Shown: positions 1-8,847, numbered from the stretch's first letter. The stretch is 64,000 bases of DNA from Akkermansia muciniphila (GCA_943331105.2 CALQKH020000001.1:186001-250000), one strand, 5' to 3'. Numbers and translations: made by a program. The notes: generated by a model from the sequence alone, not told the origin.

Positions 1-2297
1 GCCCGGTGCCACTGCCACCCGTGATCCAGAAAATGCCCGAAATTCGGGATGTCAAGCCCCGCGCTGTGCTCCACATTGCACCCGCGCACCCCGCAGACCG
101 AGCTTTGCAAGGCCTGTTTTTGGCCGAATTGACGTTTGACTACGCTGGCCACAGCGGTTTTTGGCCGGGCACTCAAGGCCGCGTCATGGTGGGACAAGGT
201 GCACAAGCGCGCATGTTGCTCCGTGACCTGCCCAGTGAGCGCAAAGCGTGGGACACCCTGGCCGCTTTGGGTTTAGTCACTTTCGACGCCAACATGCTGG
301 TGTTGCCGCCCGATCAGTCTCAGCAGCGCTGGTTGGAGTGGGTCGAGAGTGATTTTGCCCCGCTGCGCCAAGCCGGTTTGGACGTGAACTTCATGGCTGG
401 CAACACCCCGTGGTTGCGCGAGGCTGATGACGTGCACATTGATTTATCGGGGGACTCCGAAGCGCCAGAAACCTCGCCTTGGTTTGACTTGTCTCTGGGC
501 ATGGACATCGACGGGAAGCGGGTGAACATCTTGCCTTGGGTGCCCACTATTTTGTCGACCCTTGCACAAATCAGCAGTTCGACCGCCGAGGCTGACAAAG
601 CAGCTTTGCCGCCGTTTTTGTACCTGCCCGACTTGCAAGGTGAAGGTTTTGTGAAACTGCCCACCGCCAAAATCGAGCCTTGGCTGACCACCTTGATGGA
701 GTTGGTGTCTGATCGTGGACGTGACTGGGGGGGCCTTGAGCTTCGTCTGTCGCGCTTGGAAGCCCTCCGCACCGCCGCCTCTTTGGGCGAGGGTGTCACT
801 TGGGCGGGCGCACAAAGCCTGATGAATCTGGTGCAGCAAATGCGCGGCCTTGACAGGCTGCCCGAGGTGCCCGTGCCCGCCAGTTTGAGAGCCACTTTGC
901 GGCCTTACCAACAGCAAGGCCTGAACTGGCTGCAGTTTTTGCGTTCGCACCAATTGGCCGGCATCTTGGCCGACGACATGGGCTTGGGCAAAACTCTACA
1001 GACCCTCGCGCACATCTTGACCGAAAAAGAAGCCGGACGTTTGACGCACCCGGCCTTGATCGTGGCCCCGGTGAGTTTGTTGGGCAATTGGCAGCGTGAA
1101 GCGGCCCGCTTTTGCCCCAGTTTGCGCAGTCACATTCACCATGGCTTATCGCGCCACGATGCCGCGCAAGACCTGAGTGGTTTTGACATCGTGCTCACAC
1201 CTTATTCTTTGCTGCACCGTGACCGCGAGCTGTGGATGGGCACCGAGTGGCACTTGTTGGTGCTGGACGAAGCGCAGAACATCAAAAATGCCAATACCAA
1301 TGCCGCTCAAACGGTTGGGGACATTCCGGCCCAACACCGTTTGTGCCTGTCGGGTACCCCCATGGAAAACCACTTGGGTGAGCTGTGGAGCTTGTTCCAC
1401 TTTTTGATGCCGGGTTTTCTGGGCAGCCAAAAGCGGTTTGGGGAGCTGTTTCGCAACCCCATTGAGCGCCAAGGCAACAGCGAAAAAATGGACCAGTTGC
1501 GCAAGCGCATTACGCCCTTCATGCTGCGGCGCACCAAGGACGTGGTGGCCAGCGAGCTCCCACCTAAGATTGAAACCCTGATGCCTGTGCCGCTGCAAGG
1601 CCAACAGGCCGATCTGTACGAAACCATCCGATTGGGCATGGAAAAAACCGTGCGTGACGCCCTGAACGCGCAAGGCTTGGCCAAATCGCAAATCACCATT
1701 CTGGATGCTTTGCTGAAGCTGCGCCAGGTGTGCTGCGATCCGCGTCTGCTCAAACTGGGCGCTGCCAGCCAAGTCAAACAATCGGCCAAGTTGGAACAAT
1801 TGCTCGACATGCTGCCCGAGATGGTGGCCGAGGGGCGCAAGATTTTGCTGTTCTCTCAGTTCACACAAATGCTGAGTTTGATCGAGCAAGAGTTGCCCCG
1901 ATTGGGTATCCCTTGGGTCAAGCTCACCGGTCAAAGCAAAAACCGCGACGCCATCATCGACCAGTTCACCAGTGGTCAGGTTCCGCTGTTTTTGATCAGC
2001 CTCAAAGCCGGCGGCGTGGGCCTGAACTTGCCGCAGGCCGACACCGTGATCCATTACGACCCTTGGTGGAACCCCGCTGTCGAAAACCAAGCCACTGACC
2101 GCGCCCACCGGATTGGACAGACCCAAAGCGTTTGGGTGCTCAAACTGGTGGCGCAAGGCACGATTGAAGAACGCATGCTGGCCCTGCAAGAGCGCAAAGC
2201 GCAACTGGCGCAAGACATGTACTCGGGCGCGGTACAGCGCAAAGAGCCGCTGTTTGGCGAGTCGGACCTGAATGAACTCTTCAAGCCGCTGGGCTGA
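1..2297 (+). CDS. SNF2-family helicase-like ATPase, 5' truncated by window edge
   Basis: ATP-driven DNA or nucleoprotein translocase of the Swi2/Snf2 superfamily (RapA/HepA relatives). The frame is open to the left edge, so the N-terminus is missing; related bacterial proteins often exceed 1000 residues. Counting from position 6, the Walker A motif DDMGLGKT lies near residue 323, the DEAQ box near 421 and SGTPMEN near 448. The second RecA lobe carries LFSQF near 617, GGVGLNL near 668 and ATDRAHRIGQ near 698, so both motor lobes are complete. The stop lies 10 bases before the ATG of the small lipoprotein gene, so the two are probably co-transcribed. The substrate cannot be predicted from sequence alone. 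Confidence 0.93.
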   Translation, partial: PVPLPPVIQKMPEIRDVKPRAVLHIAPAHPADRALQGLFLAELTFDYAGHSGFWPGTQGRVMVGQGAQARMLLRDLPSERKAWDTLAALGLVTFDANMLVLPPDQSQQRWLEWVESDFAPLRQAGLDVNFMAGNTPWLREADDVHIDLSGDSEAPETSPWFDLSLGMDIDGKRVNILPWVPTILSTLAQISSSTAEADKAALPPFLYLPDLQGEGFVKLPTAKIEPWLTTLMELVSDRGRDWGGLELRLSRLEALRTAASLGEGVTWAGAQSLMNLVQQMRGLDRLPEVPVPASLRATLRPYQQQGLNWLQFLRSHQLAGILADDMGLGKTLQTLAHILTEKEAGRLTHPALIVAPVSLLGNWQREAARFCPSLRSHIHHGLSRHDAAQDLSGFDIVLTPYSLLHRDRELWMGTEWHLLVLDEAQNIKNANTNAAQTVGDIPAQHRLCLSGTPMENHLGELWSLFHFLMPGFLGSQKRFGELFRNPIERQGNSEKMDQLRKRITPFMLRRTKDVVASELPPKIETLMPVPLQGQQADLYETIRLGMEKTVRDALNAQGLAKSQITILDALLKLRQVCCDPRLLKLGAASQVKQSAKLEQLLDMLPEMVAEGRKILLFSQFTQMLSLIEQELPRLGIPWVKLTGQSKNRDAIIDQFTSGQVPLFLISLKAGGVGLNLPQADTVIHYDPWWNPAVENQATDRAHRIGQTQSVWVLKLVAQGTIEERMLALQERKAQLAQDMYSGAVQRKEPLFGESDLNELFKPLG

Positions 2298-2307
2298 GCG
2301 GCTGCGC

Positions 2308-2682
2308 ATGAGCGTGTGGCTGAAAGTTTTTTCCTGGTTGGCTGGGTCTTTGATTTTGGCGTCTTTCAGCGCCTGCAGCCCCGACCAGCCAGAGGCGATG
2401 CCTGCGAATCAGGCCTTGGCGGGCGCTTGGGTGCCAGCCGATTCGTTCAGCCCCGCTGTGCAAGAAGCCGCCCGTTTTGCTGTACAGACTTTTGCGGTTC
2501 AAAACAAGGCGCGGGTGCTCTACAAAGATGTGACCCAGGCCCGTCAGAAAGTGGTGGCAGGCCTGAATTTTGAACTTCTGATTTTGGTGACTTGGGAAGC
2601 CACTCCCCGAACAGCCCAAGCCAAGGTGTGGCGTCAGTTAGACGGTACTTACCGCCTTCAGTCTTGGGATTGGCAAGACTGA
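2308..2682 (+). CDS. small lipoprotein with a cystatin-like domain
   Basis: About 124 residues. A hydrophobic N-terminus ends in a lipobox-like FSAC, with Cys23 as the likely lipidation site, so the protein is probably anchored in the cell envelope. I chose the ATG at 2308, giving MSVWLKVF; an upstream in-frame start at 2272 would overlap the helicase gene and put charged residues before the signal. The mature part resembles the cystatin fold: a Gly near residue 39 in the N-terminal trunk, a helix with AARFAVQTFAVQ, a KVVAGLNFELLI strand at 81-92 that matches the cystatin QxVxG-NY region, and a C-terminal KVWRQLDGTYRLQSW resembling the last hairpin. The first loop residue is Lys instead of Gln and the usual Pro-Trp pair is absent, so peptidase inhibition is only a possibility. 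Confidence 0.7.
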   Translation: MSVWLKVFSWLAGSLILASFSACSPDQPEAMPANQALAGAWVPADSFSPAVQEAARFAVQTFAVQNKARVLYKDVTQARQKVVAGLNFELLILVTWEATPRTAQAKVWRQLDGTYRLQSWDWQD

Positions 2683-2692
2683 CTCAGTTGAT

Positions 2693-4663
2693 TTAATGCA
2701 ACCCGACCACAGGCCTTGATTTGTAAAACTGCAAAGGACTTTCAGGCACGGCGTTCAGCACAGTTTTTTTGATCTTGCCGACCACATGCATTTCGCATGG
2801 TTTGCAGTCAAACCGGAGTGTGAGTTTTTCTTTGCCATTGATCAGTTGCATGGGCTCGGCCTTCACCGTGCCTTGCACGCCCGTCACGCCTTTGGCCTGT
2901 TTCGGACAAAGGCTGAGGCTAAATCGCACGCAGTGTTTGGTGATCATCAAGCTCACTTCGCCCAATTCTTCCTGGCTCTCGTAGGCCGCATCGATGACCT
3001 TGACGCCATGTTTGGCGTAAAAATCGCGGGCTTTTTGGTTGAAGACGTTGGCCAAATAGGTGAGGGTGTCTTCAGGGTAGGGCGCAGGCGGATCAATGGG
3101 CACAGCACGCGGCAGACGGTTCAGGCCCTCCGCGCGGGCGGCTTCTAAGGCTTGCACGGCCTCGCGACGCAGGGCGTTGAGCCGGGAAGGTGGCACAAAC
3201 CAGGCTCGGGGTAAGGCGAGCTGCACGTCCAGAGGCTCAAACAGGGTGTCGCCCAGCTTGCCTAAGGCGCTTTTGAGCTTGTCCGCGGCCTGGGCTGAAT
3301 CTTTGGGTGCTTGCCAAGTGATGGCCAAGTGCGCTGTGGCGCTGTGGCCGACCTCGTCGGTCAGAGTGAGTTGCAGTCCATTGTTGTTTTCTGCCAGCTG
3401 CATCCACACACCCATGCGGCGTTCCGCAGATTTTTTGTCCAGCGTGCGCACCCAACTCATGTCACGGTTGCGGTTGATCTGCACGCCTTGCCGCAGGTCC
3501 TTGAAGCCGTCCATAGGGTCTTTGGGAAACAACTTCCACACCCCTTTGGTTTTGGCAGCCTCGGCCCGGTTGATCTGCAAGCCCACCAGCTCTTTTTGAA
3601 GGTCGTAGTAGCAAAGGCCATCGCCGTTGTGCAGCTCGGTGGCTGGGTTGTCGGTGGTGATCTCGACGTGTTCAGCCGAGACCTTGCTGACCCAGCCAAT
3701 GGTCTGGCCTGGATTTTTGGGGGTGTCAAATGCGCCAATGTCTTCTTTGCGGCCTTGCACAAAATAATCGGTGAACTCGCGGTTGAAGTTCTGGTTCGGA
3801 TCAGGCTCAAAACTGAAGGTGGCGCGGCCGTGCGAGGATGCCGCCAGTTCGGGGCGCTCGTTGAGCACTTCATCGAACAGCTTGCGGTAGTGGGCCGTGA
3901 TGTTTTTCACATAGGCCATGTCTTTGTAGCGGCCTTCGATCTTGAAGCTGCGGACACCCGCATCCACAAGCTCGCGCAAGTTATCGCTTTGGTTGTTGTC
4001 TTTCATGCTCAGCACATGCTTGTCATGCGCCACGATGCGGCCTTGTGCATCCTTGACTTCATAGGGCAAGCGACAAGCCTGCGAACAATCGCCCCGATTG
4101 GCGCTGCGCCCTGTATGCGCATGGCTGATGAAGCACTGGCCACTGTAGGCCACGCACAAGGCGCCGTGCACAAAAAACTCGACCACAGTCCGGTCGGTGT
4201 CCACTGCATCGCGGATGGCGCTGATTTGAGGCAGCGTCAATTCTCGCGCCAAGACGATTTGAGAGAGGCCCGCGTCTTGTAAGAACTTGGCTTTTTCTGG
4301 CGTACGAATATCGGTCTGGGTGCTGGCGTGCAGCTGGATAGGCGGCAGGTCTATCTCCAACAGACCCATGTCTTGCACGATCAGTGCGTCAACGCCCACT
4401 TCGTACAGCTGCCAAGCCTGTTTTCTTGCTGCTTCCAATTCATCATCGCGCAAGATGGTGTTGAGTGTGACAAAAATGCGGCTGTGAAAGCGGTGGGCGT
4501 ATTGCACCAGTTTGGCAATGTCTTGCACCGAGTTGTCGGCGGTGGACCGAGCCCCAAACGAGGGGCCGCCAATGTAGACCGCATCGGCGCCATGGTTGAT
4601 GGCTTCGATGCCAATGTCGAAGGTGCGTGCGGGGGCGAGGAGTTCGAGGTGGTGAGGCTGCAT
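2693..4663 (-). CDS. rlhA: U32-family 23S rRNA C2501 hydroxylation protein RlhA
   Basis: 656 residues, matching the length of E. coli RlhA (YdcP), which with prephenate-derived metabolism forms 5-hydroxycytidine at C2501 of 23S rRNA. The shorter TrhP branch has about 450 residues. Family features include HGADAVYIGGP near the start, the U32 signature EFFVHGALC near residue 165, then SGQCFISH and NRGDCSQACRLPY. A C-terminal cysteine group (CVRFSLSLCP, FDCKPCEMH) fits the iron-sulfur ligands reported for this family. The N-terminus aligns with RlhA, supporting this ATG. It lies downstream of a prolyl isomerase gene but is separated from it by a terminator and a hairpin-rich gap, so it probably has its own promoter. 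The older label peptidase U32 is probably misleading. Confidence 0.88.
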   Translation of the reverse strand: MQPHHLELLAPARTFDIGIEAINHGADAVYIGGPSFGARSTADNSVQDIAKLVQYAHRFHSRIFVTLNTILRDDELEAARKQAWQLYEVGVDALIVQDMGLLEIDLPPIQLHASTQTDIRTPEKAKFLQDAGLSQIVLARELTLPQISAIRDAVDTDRTVVEFFVHGALCVAYSGQCFISHAHTGRSANRGDCSQACRLPYEVKDAQGRIVAHDKHVLSMKDNNQSDNLRELVDAGVRSFKIEGRYKDMAYVKNITAHYRKLFDEVLNERPELAASSHGRATFSFEPDPNQNFNREFTDYFVQGRKEDIGAFDTPKNPGQTIGWVSKVSAEHVEITTDNPATELHNGDGLCYYDLQKELVGLQINRAEAAKTKGVWKLFPKDPMDGFKDLRQGVQINRNRDMSWVRTLDKKSAERRMGVWMQLAENNNGLQLTLTDEVGHSATAHLAITWQAPKDSAQAADKLKSALGKLGDTLFEPLDVQLALPRAWFVPPSRLNALRREAVQALEAARAEGLNRLPRAVPIDPPAPYPEDTLTYLANVFNQKARDFYAKHGVKVIDAAYESQEELGEVSLMITKHCVRFSLSLCPKQAKGVTGVQGTVKAEPMQLINGKEKLTLRFDCKPCEMHVVGKIKKTVLNAVPESPLQFYKSRPVVGLH

Positions 4664-4665
4664 GG

Positions 4666-4682
4666 GCTGGGATTATCCCAGC
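4666..4682 (-). promoter_or_regulatory. 7-bp hairpin directly upstream of the rlhA start codon
   Basis: GCTGGGA (4666-4672) and TCCCAGC (4676-4682) are perfect inverted copies separated by three bases. On the minus strand the stem ends two bases before the ATG and occupies the place where a Shine-Dalgarno sequence would sit. It could limit ribosome access. No other clear ribosome binding site is visible. Confidence 0.5.
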
Positions 4683-4763
4683 TTGTGTCTTTTGTCCCTG
4701 GGGGCACCCTTCAGCTCCGGGGGAGCCATTGAGGTCTGGGGTAGCACTGAGACTCTGGGAGAT

Positions 4764-4845
4764 CCCTGAAGGGGCGGGCACTGGCCGGGGCTCAGAGGCG
4801 CTTCGCTTTGCCACATCGCCCCAGCCAGTGCCCGCCCCTTCAGGG
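4764..4845 (+). repeat. hairpin element A: 22-bp perfect stem with conserved 26-nt loop
   Basis: Left arm 4764-4785 is the exact reverse complement of right arm 4824-4845 (22 bp, GC-rich). After a C-A mismatch, GGGGC (4787-4791) pairs with GCCCC (4818-4822). The loop at 4792-4817 is 26 nt long and contains GCGCTTCGC. The same 26 bases occur in reverse complement at 4989-5014 as the loop of element B, although the stems of A and B are unrelated. There is no T-run after either arm, so a simple terminator role is unlikely. Confidence 0.9.
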
Positions 4846-4962
4846 CATGGGCGTTCGTGGTTTTGGTGCAGGTGTGATCTTCAGCGTTGCCATCAGGGTA
4901 GCCAAGACATGCCGGGGCTTAAAGTTCCTGCATTTTGGGCTTAGCTCTCCTGAGACGCCGAA

Positions 4963-5040
4963 CAAAAGGCATGGGCGCGGGATGGGGTGATGTGGCAAAG
5001 CGAAGCGCCTCTGAACCCCAGCCCGCGCCCATGCCTTTTG
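4963..5040 (-). repeat. hairpin element B: 19-bp perfect stem, same loop inverted
   Basis: Left arm 4963-4981 is the exact reverse complement of right arm 5022-5040 (19 bp). After a 2x2 internal loop, GGGGT (4984-4988) pairs with ACCCC (5015-5019). The loop at 4989-5014 is the reverse complement of the element A loop with no mismatch. The arm contains GGCATGGGCG (4968-4977), which also occurs just outside the right arm of A at 4844-4853. B lies 21 bases from the ppiC terminator. Confidence 0.9.
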
Positions 5041-5061
5041 ACCACAGAACCCCAGAAAACA

Positions 5062-5087
5062 AAAAACGCGACCGAAGTCGCGTTTTT
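5062..5087 (-). terminator. rho-independent terminator of the prolyl isomerase gene
   Basis: AAAAACGCGAC (5062-5072) and GTCGCGTTTTT (5077-5087) form an 11-bp stem closed by a CGAA tetraloop, with an A/T run at the base. It begins 19 bases past the ppiC stop in the direction of transcription. Confidence 0.85.
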
Positions 5088-5106
5088 AATGGACGCAAAG
5101 ACCAGA

Positions 5107-5880
5107 TCACTGGATCTTGGCTTTGGAGCGCAGACCTTCTTGGAAGCTGGCCAGTTTTTGCTGTTGCAGTTGCTGAGCGATCTGGGGTTTGACGTCGTTC
5201 AATTTGGGTAACTCGGCCTCACGCACATCGTCCACACGGATGATGTGAAAACCAAACTGGCTCTTGACCGGTGTGTCGGTCATCTGGCCCTTGGCCAGCT
5301 TCACCATTGCGTCCGAAAACTCTGCCACATAGCTGCCCGAAGCGGCCCAATCCAGATCACCTCCGTTGGCACCGGAACCGGGATCTTTGGACACCTTTTT
5401 GGCCAAATCTTCAAACTTGGCACCCTTTTTGATGTCGGCGATCAAAGCTTTGGCTTCGTCTTCTTTTTCGACCAAGATGTGGCGAGCGCGATACTCTTTA
5501 CCGCCGTTGGCAGCCACGAACTTGTCATATTCAGCTTTGATGTCGGCATCAGTGACAGGGTTTTTCTTCTGGAAGTCCGCAAAAAGCTGACGGATCAGGA
5601 TCGTCTGGCGGGCCAGCTCCAACTGGGCTTTGTAGTCGTCAGAGGCATCGAGGCCACGCTTACGAGCTTCTTGCATGAAGACTTCACGGGCGATGAGCTC
5701 TTCCTTGATTTGGGCCATGATTTCGGGTGTCACGGGTCGGCCAGAGGCTTCGACTTGCTGTTGCAAAGCTTTGATGCGGGAAGATGGAACAGGCTTGCCA
5801 TTGACCACAGCCAGGTTTTGCGCCAGTGCGGGTGCTGCCAACAGAGCCACCAAAGCGGCGCTGAACAAATGCTTTTTCAT
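5107..5880 (-). CDS. periplasmic parvulin-type peptidyl-prolyl isomerase
   Basis: 257 residues. A cleavable signal peptide (MKKHLFSAALVALLAAPALA, then Q) sends it to the periplasm. An N-terminal helical region (about 25-125) resembling the SurA/PrsA chaperone part precedes one parvulin (PpiC/rotamase) domain at about 130-225, with RARHILV, GGDLDWA and SQFGFHIIRVDD. This class isomerises Xaa-Pro bonds while folding exported proteins. It follows bolA at a gap of 84 bases and is closed by a strong terminator. Homologues in Burkholderiales commonly lie beside bolA and yciB, as here. Confidence 0.92.
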   Translation of the reverse strand: MKKHLFSAALVALLAAPALAQNLAVVNGKPVPSSRIKALQQQVEASGRPVTPEIMAQIKEELIAREVFMQEARKRGLDASDDYKAQLELARQTILIRQLFADFQKKNPVTDADIKAEYDKFVAANGGKEYRARHILVEKEDEAKALIADIKKGAKFEDLAKKVSKDPGSGANGGDLDWAASGSYVAEFSDAMVKLAKGQMTDTPVKSQFGFHIIRVDDVREAELPKLNDVKPQIAQQLQQQKLASFQEGLRSKAKIQ

Positions 5881-5964
5881 GGTTTTTTCCTCAAATACAA
5901 AGAGTCGGATACAGGGTAAAAGTACAAAAAATCAAAAACGAGCGCGTTTTGTGATGGCTCAAAT

Positions 5965-6237
5965 TCAGATCAGCTCGATGGCCAAAGCATGTAAACCCTG
6001 GTCGATGAAATCTTGCAGCGCATCATACACAAGGCGATGGCGCTGAACGCGGCTCATCGTTGCAAACAAAGGTGAGGCAATGCACACCCGCATGTGCGTG
6101 CCTTGACCACTGTCATTGGCACCCACATGGCCTGCGTGGTCTGCGCTTTCGTCGATCACGCGCAACTCAGTAGGTTGCAGCCGCTCCAGCAATCGGGCAT
6201 GTATCTGCTGGCTCAGGGGAAGGGAAGTGGCGTTCAT
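5965..6237 (-). CDS. bolA: BolA family protein
   Basis: 90 residues, normal for BolA. It has the family core: a helix-loop-strand start ([22 protein letters not shown]), a central variable loop with H residues (SADHAGH), and the conserved [12 protein letters not shown] segment with HALAIEL at the end. BolA proteins partner with monothiol glutaredoxins to bind [2Fe-2S] clusters and affect cell shape and stress responses. Its start overlaps the yciB stop by four bases, so the two are translationally coupled. Confidence 0.93.
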   Translation of the reverse strand: MNATSLPLSQQIHARLLERLQPTELRVIDESADHAGHVGANDSGQGTHMRVCIASPLFATMSRVQRHRLVYDALQDFIDQGLHALAIELI

Positions 6238-6791
6238 TCTTTGTCAGAGCCTTTGGCGCTCTGGTCGTCTTTGGGCAGGTAACGTGAAATGTAAATCCCT
6301 TGGCCCAGAATGAACACCAAGGGGAAAACATACCCCCAAAGTTTGAAATTCACCCAGTCCTCGGTGCTGAAGTAATGGGCCACATAGGCGTTGACCGTGG
6401 CCATGAAAAGGCAGTAGACCATCCAAGACAGATTCAAGCGGTTCCAGACCGCATGAGGCAGCTGCAATTGCTGGCCCAACAGCAGGTGCAAAAAATTCTT
6501 TTTCAGAAACCAGTGGGCCACAGCCAAAGCGATGGCCAGACCCGAATACAACAATGTAGGCTTCCACTTGATGAAGCGTTCGTCGTGCAGACTCAGTGTC
6601 AGAGCACCAAAGCCCAGCACCAACACCAGCGTGATCTTTTGCATGGTTTGCAGCTTGCCATCCAGTTTGTACATGATGGCTGTCTGCACCAAAGTTGCAC
6701 CCATCAACACGGCTGTAGCGGTGTAGATGTCGGCCATTTTGTAGGCCCCAAAAAACAGCAAAATGGGGAAAAAATCGAGGATGAATTTCAT
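6234..6791 (-). CDS. yciB: inner-membrane septation protein YciB
   Basis: 185 residues, mostly hydrophobic, with five or six predicted membrane segments. The family N-terminus [14 protein letters not shown] is intact, as are the later motifs [30 protein letters not shown] and a short charged tail. YciB (formerly IspA/IspZ) is an inner-membrane protein linked to septation and envelope synthesis. The gene is coupled to bolA downstream by a 4-base overlap and follows msrB after 43 bases. Confidence 0.94.
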   Translation of the reverse strand: MKFILDFFPILLFFGAYKMADIYTATAVLMGATLVQTAIMYKLDGKLQTMQKITLVLVLGFGALTLSLHDERFIKWKPTLLYSGLAIALAVAHWFLKKNFLHLLLGQQLQLPHAVWNRLNLSWMVYCLFMATVNAYVAHYFSTEDWVNFKLWGYVFPLVFILGQGIYISRYLPKDDQSAKGSDKE

Positions 6792-6834
6792 GAAGGATTT
6801 TGTATGGCTGAGCGGTTCGCCCTGCCGACCATGG

Positions 6835-7242
6835 TCAGGAAGCCTCGAAGTCTAACGAAGCGGAGTTCATGCAGTAACGCAAGCCCGTGGGTGCCGGGCC
6901 GTCATCGAAAACATGGCCAAGGTGTGCGCCGCATTGGGCGCAGACAGTTTCTACCCGGCGCATGCCGTGGCTGTTGTCCACCCGGTCTTCAATGGCTCCT
7001 TCGACAGAAGATTGGTAAAAGCTGGGCCAACCGCAACCTGCGTCAAACTTGGTGTCGGATTTGAAGAGTTCGGCATCGCAGCAAACGCAACGGTAAGTGC
7101 CTTTGGCCCAATGGCCCTCGTATTTACCCGTGAATGGGCGCTCCGTTGCCGCTTGGCGCGTGACCGCAAAGGCCACGGGTTCAGCGCCTTTGGCGGACAG
7201 CAGATCGCGCCACTCTTGGTCGGTTTTGTTGATTTTGCTCAT
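6835..7242 (-). CDS. msrB: peptide-methionine (R)-S-oxide reductase MsrB
   Basis: 135 residues, full length for MsrB. The enzyme reduces the R epimer of methionine sulfoxide in proteins using thioredoxin. The zinc pairs C52/C55 (CVCC) and C100/C103 (CAQC) are present, as is the catalytic Cys123 in RYCMNSASL. Other signatures are CGWPSFY and [10 protein letters not shown]. There is no signal peptide, so it acts in the cytoplasm. Its ATG overlaps the selO stop by four bases, so the two repair/redox genes are translated together. Confidence 0.96.
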   Translation of the reverse strand: MSKINKTDQEWRDLLSAKGAEPVAFAVTRQAATERPFTGKYEGHWAKGTYRCVCCDAELFKSDTKFDAGCGWPSFYQSSVEGAIEDRVDNSHGMRRVETVCAQCGAHLGHVFDDGPAPTGLRYCMNSASLDFEAS

Positions 7243-8786
7243 GAGGAACAGCTGATTTCGAGTTGACCAGCCCAGTCTGGCGGTAAATCGGCATAGGCTT
7301 GCATGCCTGAATGCTCGTCGAAGGGTGACTTTAACAAGTTGTGCAGAACTTCGATTTCCGAAAAATCGCCCAACTTGGCTTGGCGAATCGCCGTTTCGGC
7401 CAGATGGTTGCGCAGTACGAACTTGGGGTTGGTGCGCAGCATCTGCTGGCCCATGGCCGCGAAGCTGCTTTGACCTGTTCTCTCTGTGTATCGCGCGAGC
7501 CAGGCCAGCAGGCGAGGGCGGTCAAGCACCATATCGGTAACGCCGCTCCAGCCCGCGTCGGTGAGGGTGGAGGTTGTCGATTGCGCCACCACCGCTTGGC
7601 TCAGTTGACGCCAAAACAACGTGAAGTCCACTTTTTCGGCCGACATGAGTTGCATCACGTCCTCCACCAAGGACCAATCGGCTTCGCGTTCGGACTCGGG
7701 GGCCAAGTCGCCAACCAGGCCCAGTTTGGCTCGCATGGCATCGCCCAGGCAGCGCGGGAACAGGGTTTTGTAACCCTCGAGTACCTGCAGCGTCAAGTCG
7801 TGGTCATCGATCAGAGGGCCCAGGGCCTGGGCCAGGCAATACAAATTCCAATAAGCCACATTCGGCTGGCGTCCATAGGCGTATCGACCTTGGTAGTCCG
7901 AGTGGTTGCAAATGTGACCAGGGTCAAAGCCGTCCATGAATTGAAAAGGACCGTAATCGATGGTCAGGCCCAACAGACTCATGTTGTCAGTGTTCATGAC
8001 ACCGTGGCAAAACCCGACCGCTTGCCATTGGGCCAACATCAGGGCCGTGCGCTCTTGCACCACATCCAGCAAGGCGGCGTAAACATTGCCTTGCCAAAGG
8101 GCTGCACGTTCTTGGCACTCGGGCAAATGGTGGAGGATGGCGTGGTCCGCCAAGGTGCGCAAACTGTCTACATCACCTTGCGCAGAAAAATGTTCGAAGT
8201 GACCAAAGCGCAGAAAGCTCGGAGCAATCCGCGTCACCACGGCGGCGCTTTCGAGGGTTTCTCGCCGCACAGGTTCAGGGGACGCCACCAGGCACAAAGC
8301 GCGGGTGGTGGGAATGCCCAGACCGTGCATGGCCTCACTGCACAAATACTCGCGAATGCTTGAGCGCAGCACCGCCCGACCATCGCCGCCCCGGGAATAG
8401 GGCGTTCGACCAGCACCCTTGAGCTGAATTTCTTGCGGCCCTTGGGCTGATTGCGCCTCGCCGAGCCAAATAGCCCGGCCATCTCCCAACTGACCGGCCC
8501 ACTGGCCAAATTGGTGGCCGCTGTATACGGTGGCCAAAGGCAGGGACCCGACCAACAGGGCATTGCCGGCAAAAGCCTGAAGGTGGTTTTCGTCAAACAC
8601 GGCACTGGGCCAGCCCAGTTGAATGCGCAAATCTTCGTTGCGAGCAGCCCACGCGGGTGCGGCCAAAGGGGTCGGTTGCAAAGGCGTAAAGAAACGAGTG
8701 CCCAATCGACTCAATCGGTGAGTCCATTCCAACATGGGCATGTCGGGGTTTGAGTGGATCGGGGTATCGGTTGGCGCAAGTGACAT
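7239..8786 (-). CDS. selO: protein adenylyltransferase SelO (YdiU)
   Basis: About 515 residues. SelO is a pseudokinase-fold enzyme that transfers AMP to Ser, Thr or Tyr of proteins, with targets linked to redox control in E. coli. Conserved parts are [63 protein letters not shown] (the DFG-like metal site) and the C-terminal Cys-Ser-Ser, where eukaryotic SelO has selenocysteine. I prefer the ATG at 8786 (MSLAPTDT); an upstream ATG at 8816 would add ten residues. The stop overlaps msrB by four bases. Confidence 0.95.
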   Translation of the reverse strand: MSLAPTDTPIHSNPDMPMLEWTHRLSRLGTRFFTPLQPTPLAAPAWAARNEDLRIQLGWPSAVFDENHLQAFAGNALLVGSLPLATVYSGHQFGQWAGQLGDGRAIWLGEAQSAQGPQEIQLKGAGRTPYSRGGDGRAVLRSSIREYLCSEAMHGLGIPTTRALCLVASPEPVRRETLESAAVVTRIAPSFLRFGHFEHFSAQGDVDSLRTLADHAILHHLPECQERAALWQGNVYAALLDVVQERTALMLAQWQAVGFCHGVMNTDNMSLLGLTIDYGPFQFMDGFDPGHICNHSDYQGRYAYGRQPNVAYWNLYCLAQALGPLIDDHDLTLQVLEGYKTLFPRCLGDAMRAKLGLVGDLAPESEREADWSLVEDVMQLMSAEKVDFTLFWRQLSQAVVAQSTTSTLTDAGWSGVTDMVLDRPRLLAWLARYTERTGQSSFAAMGQQMLRTNPKFVLRNHLAETAIRQAKLGDFSEIEVLHNLLKSPFDEHSGMQAYADLPPDWAGQLEISCSS

Positions 8787-8833
8787 GGTTGAGATTGTCA
8801 CGCCCTTGACAAGCACCCGCTGTCAGGCGGGTT

Positions 8834-8847
8834 TTAGGGGTAAACCC
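8834..8847 (+). promoter_or_regulatory. dyad TTAGGGGTAAACCC upstream of the acyl-CoA ligase
   Basis: The site lies 59 bases before the ligase ATG. It differs at one position from TTAGGGGCAAACCC at 10581-10594, which lies at a similar distance before livK. The core GGG(G)-nAAA-CCC is symmetric, as expected for a dimeric regulator. The regulator is not identified. Confidence 0.5.

Larger units (their letters stand above)
4664..5106. other. hairpin-rich intergenic region between ppiC and rlhA
   Basis: 443 bases with no credible gene. Going left to right it holds a short hairpin abutting the rlhA start codon (4666-4682), hairpin element A (4764-4845), 117 bases without obvious structure, hairpin element B (4963-5040) and the ppiC terminator (5062-5087). 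Short open frames cross it on both strands, but they run through the palindromes and carry no recognisable protein signature. Confidence 0.85.
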
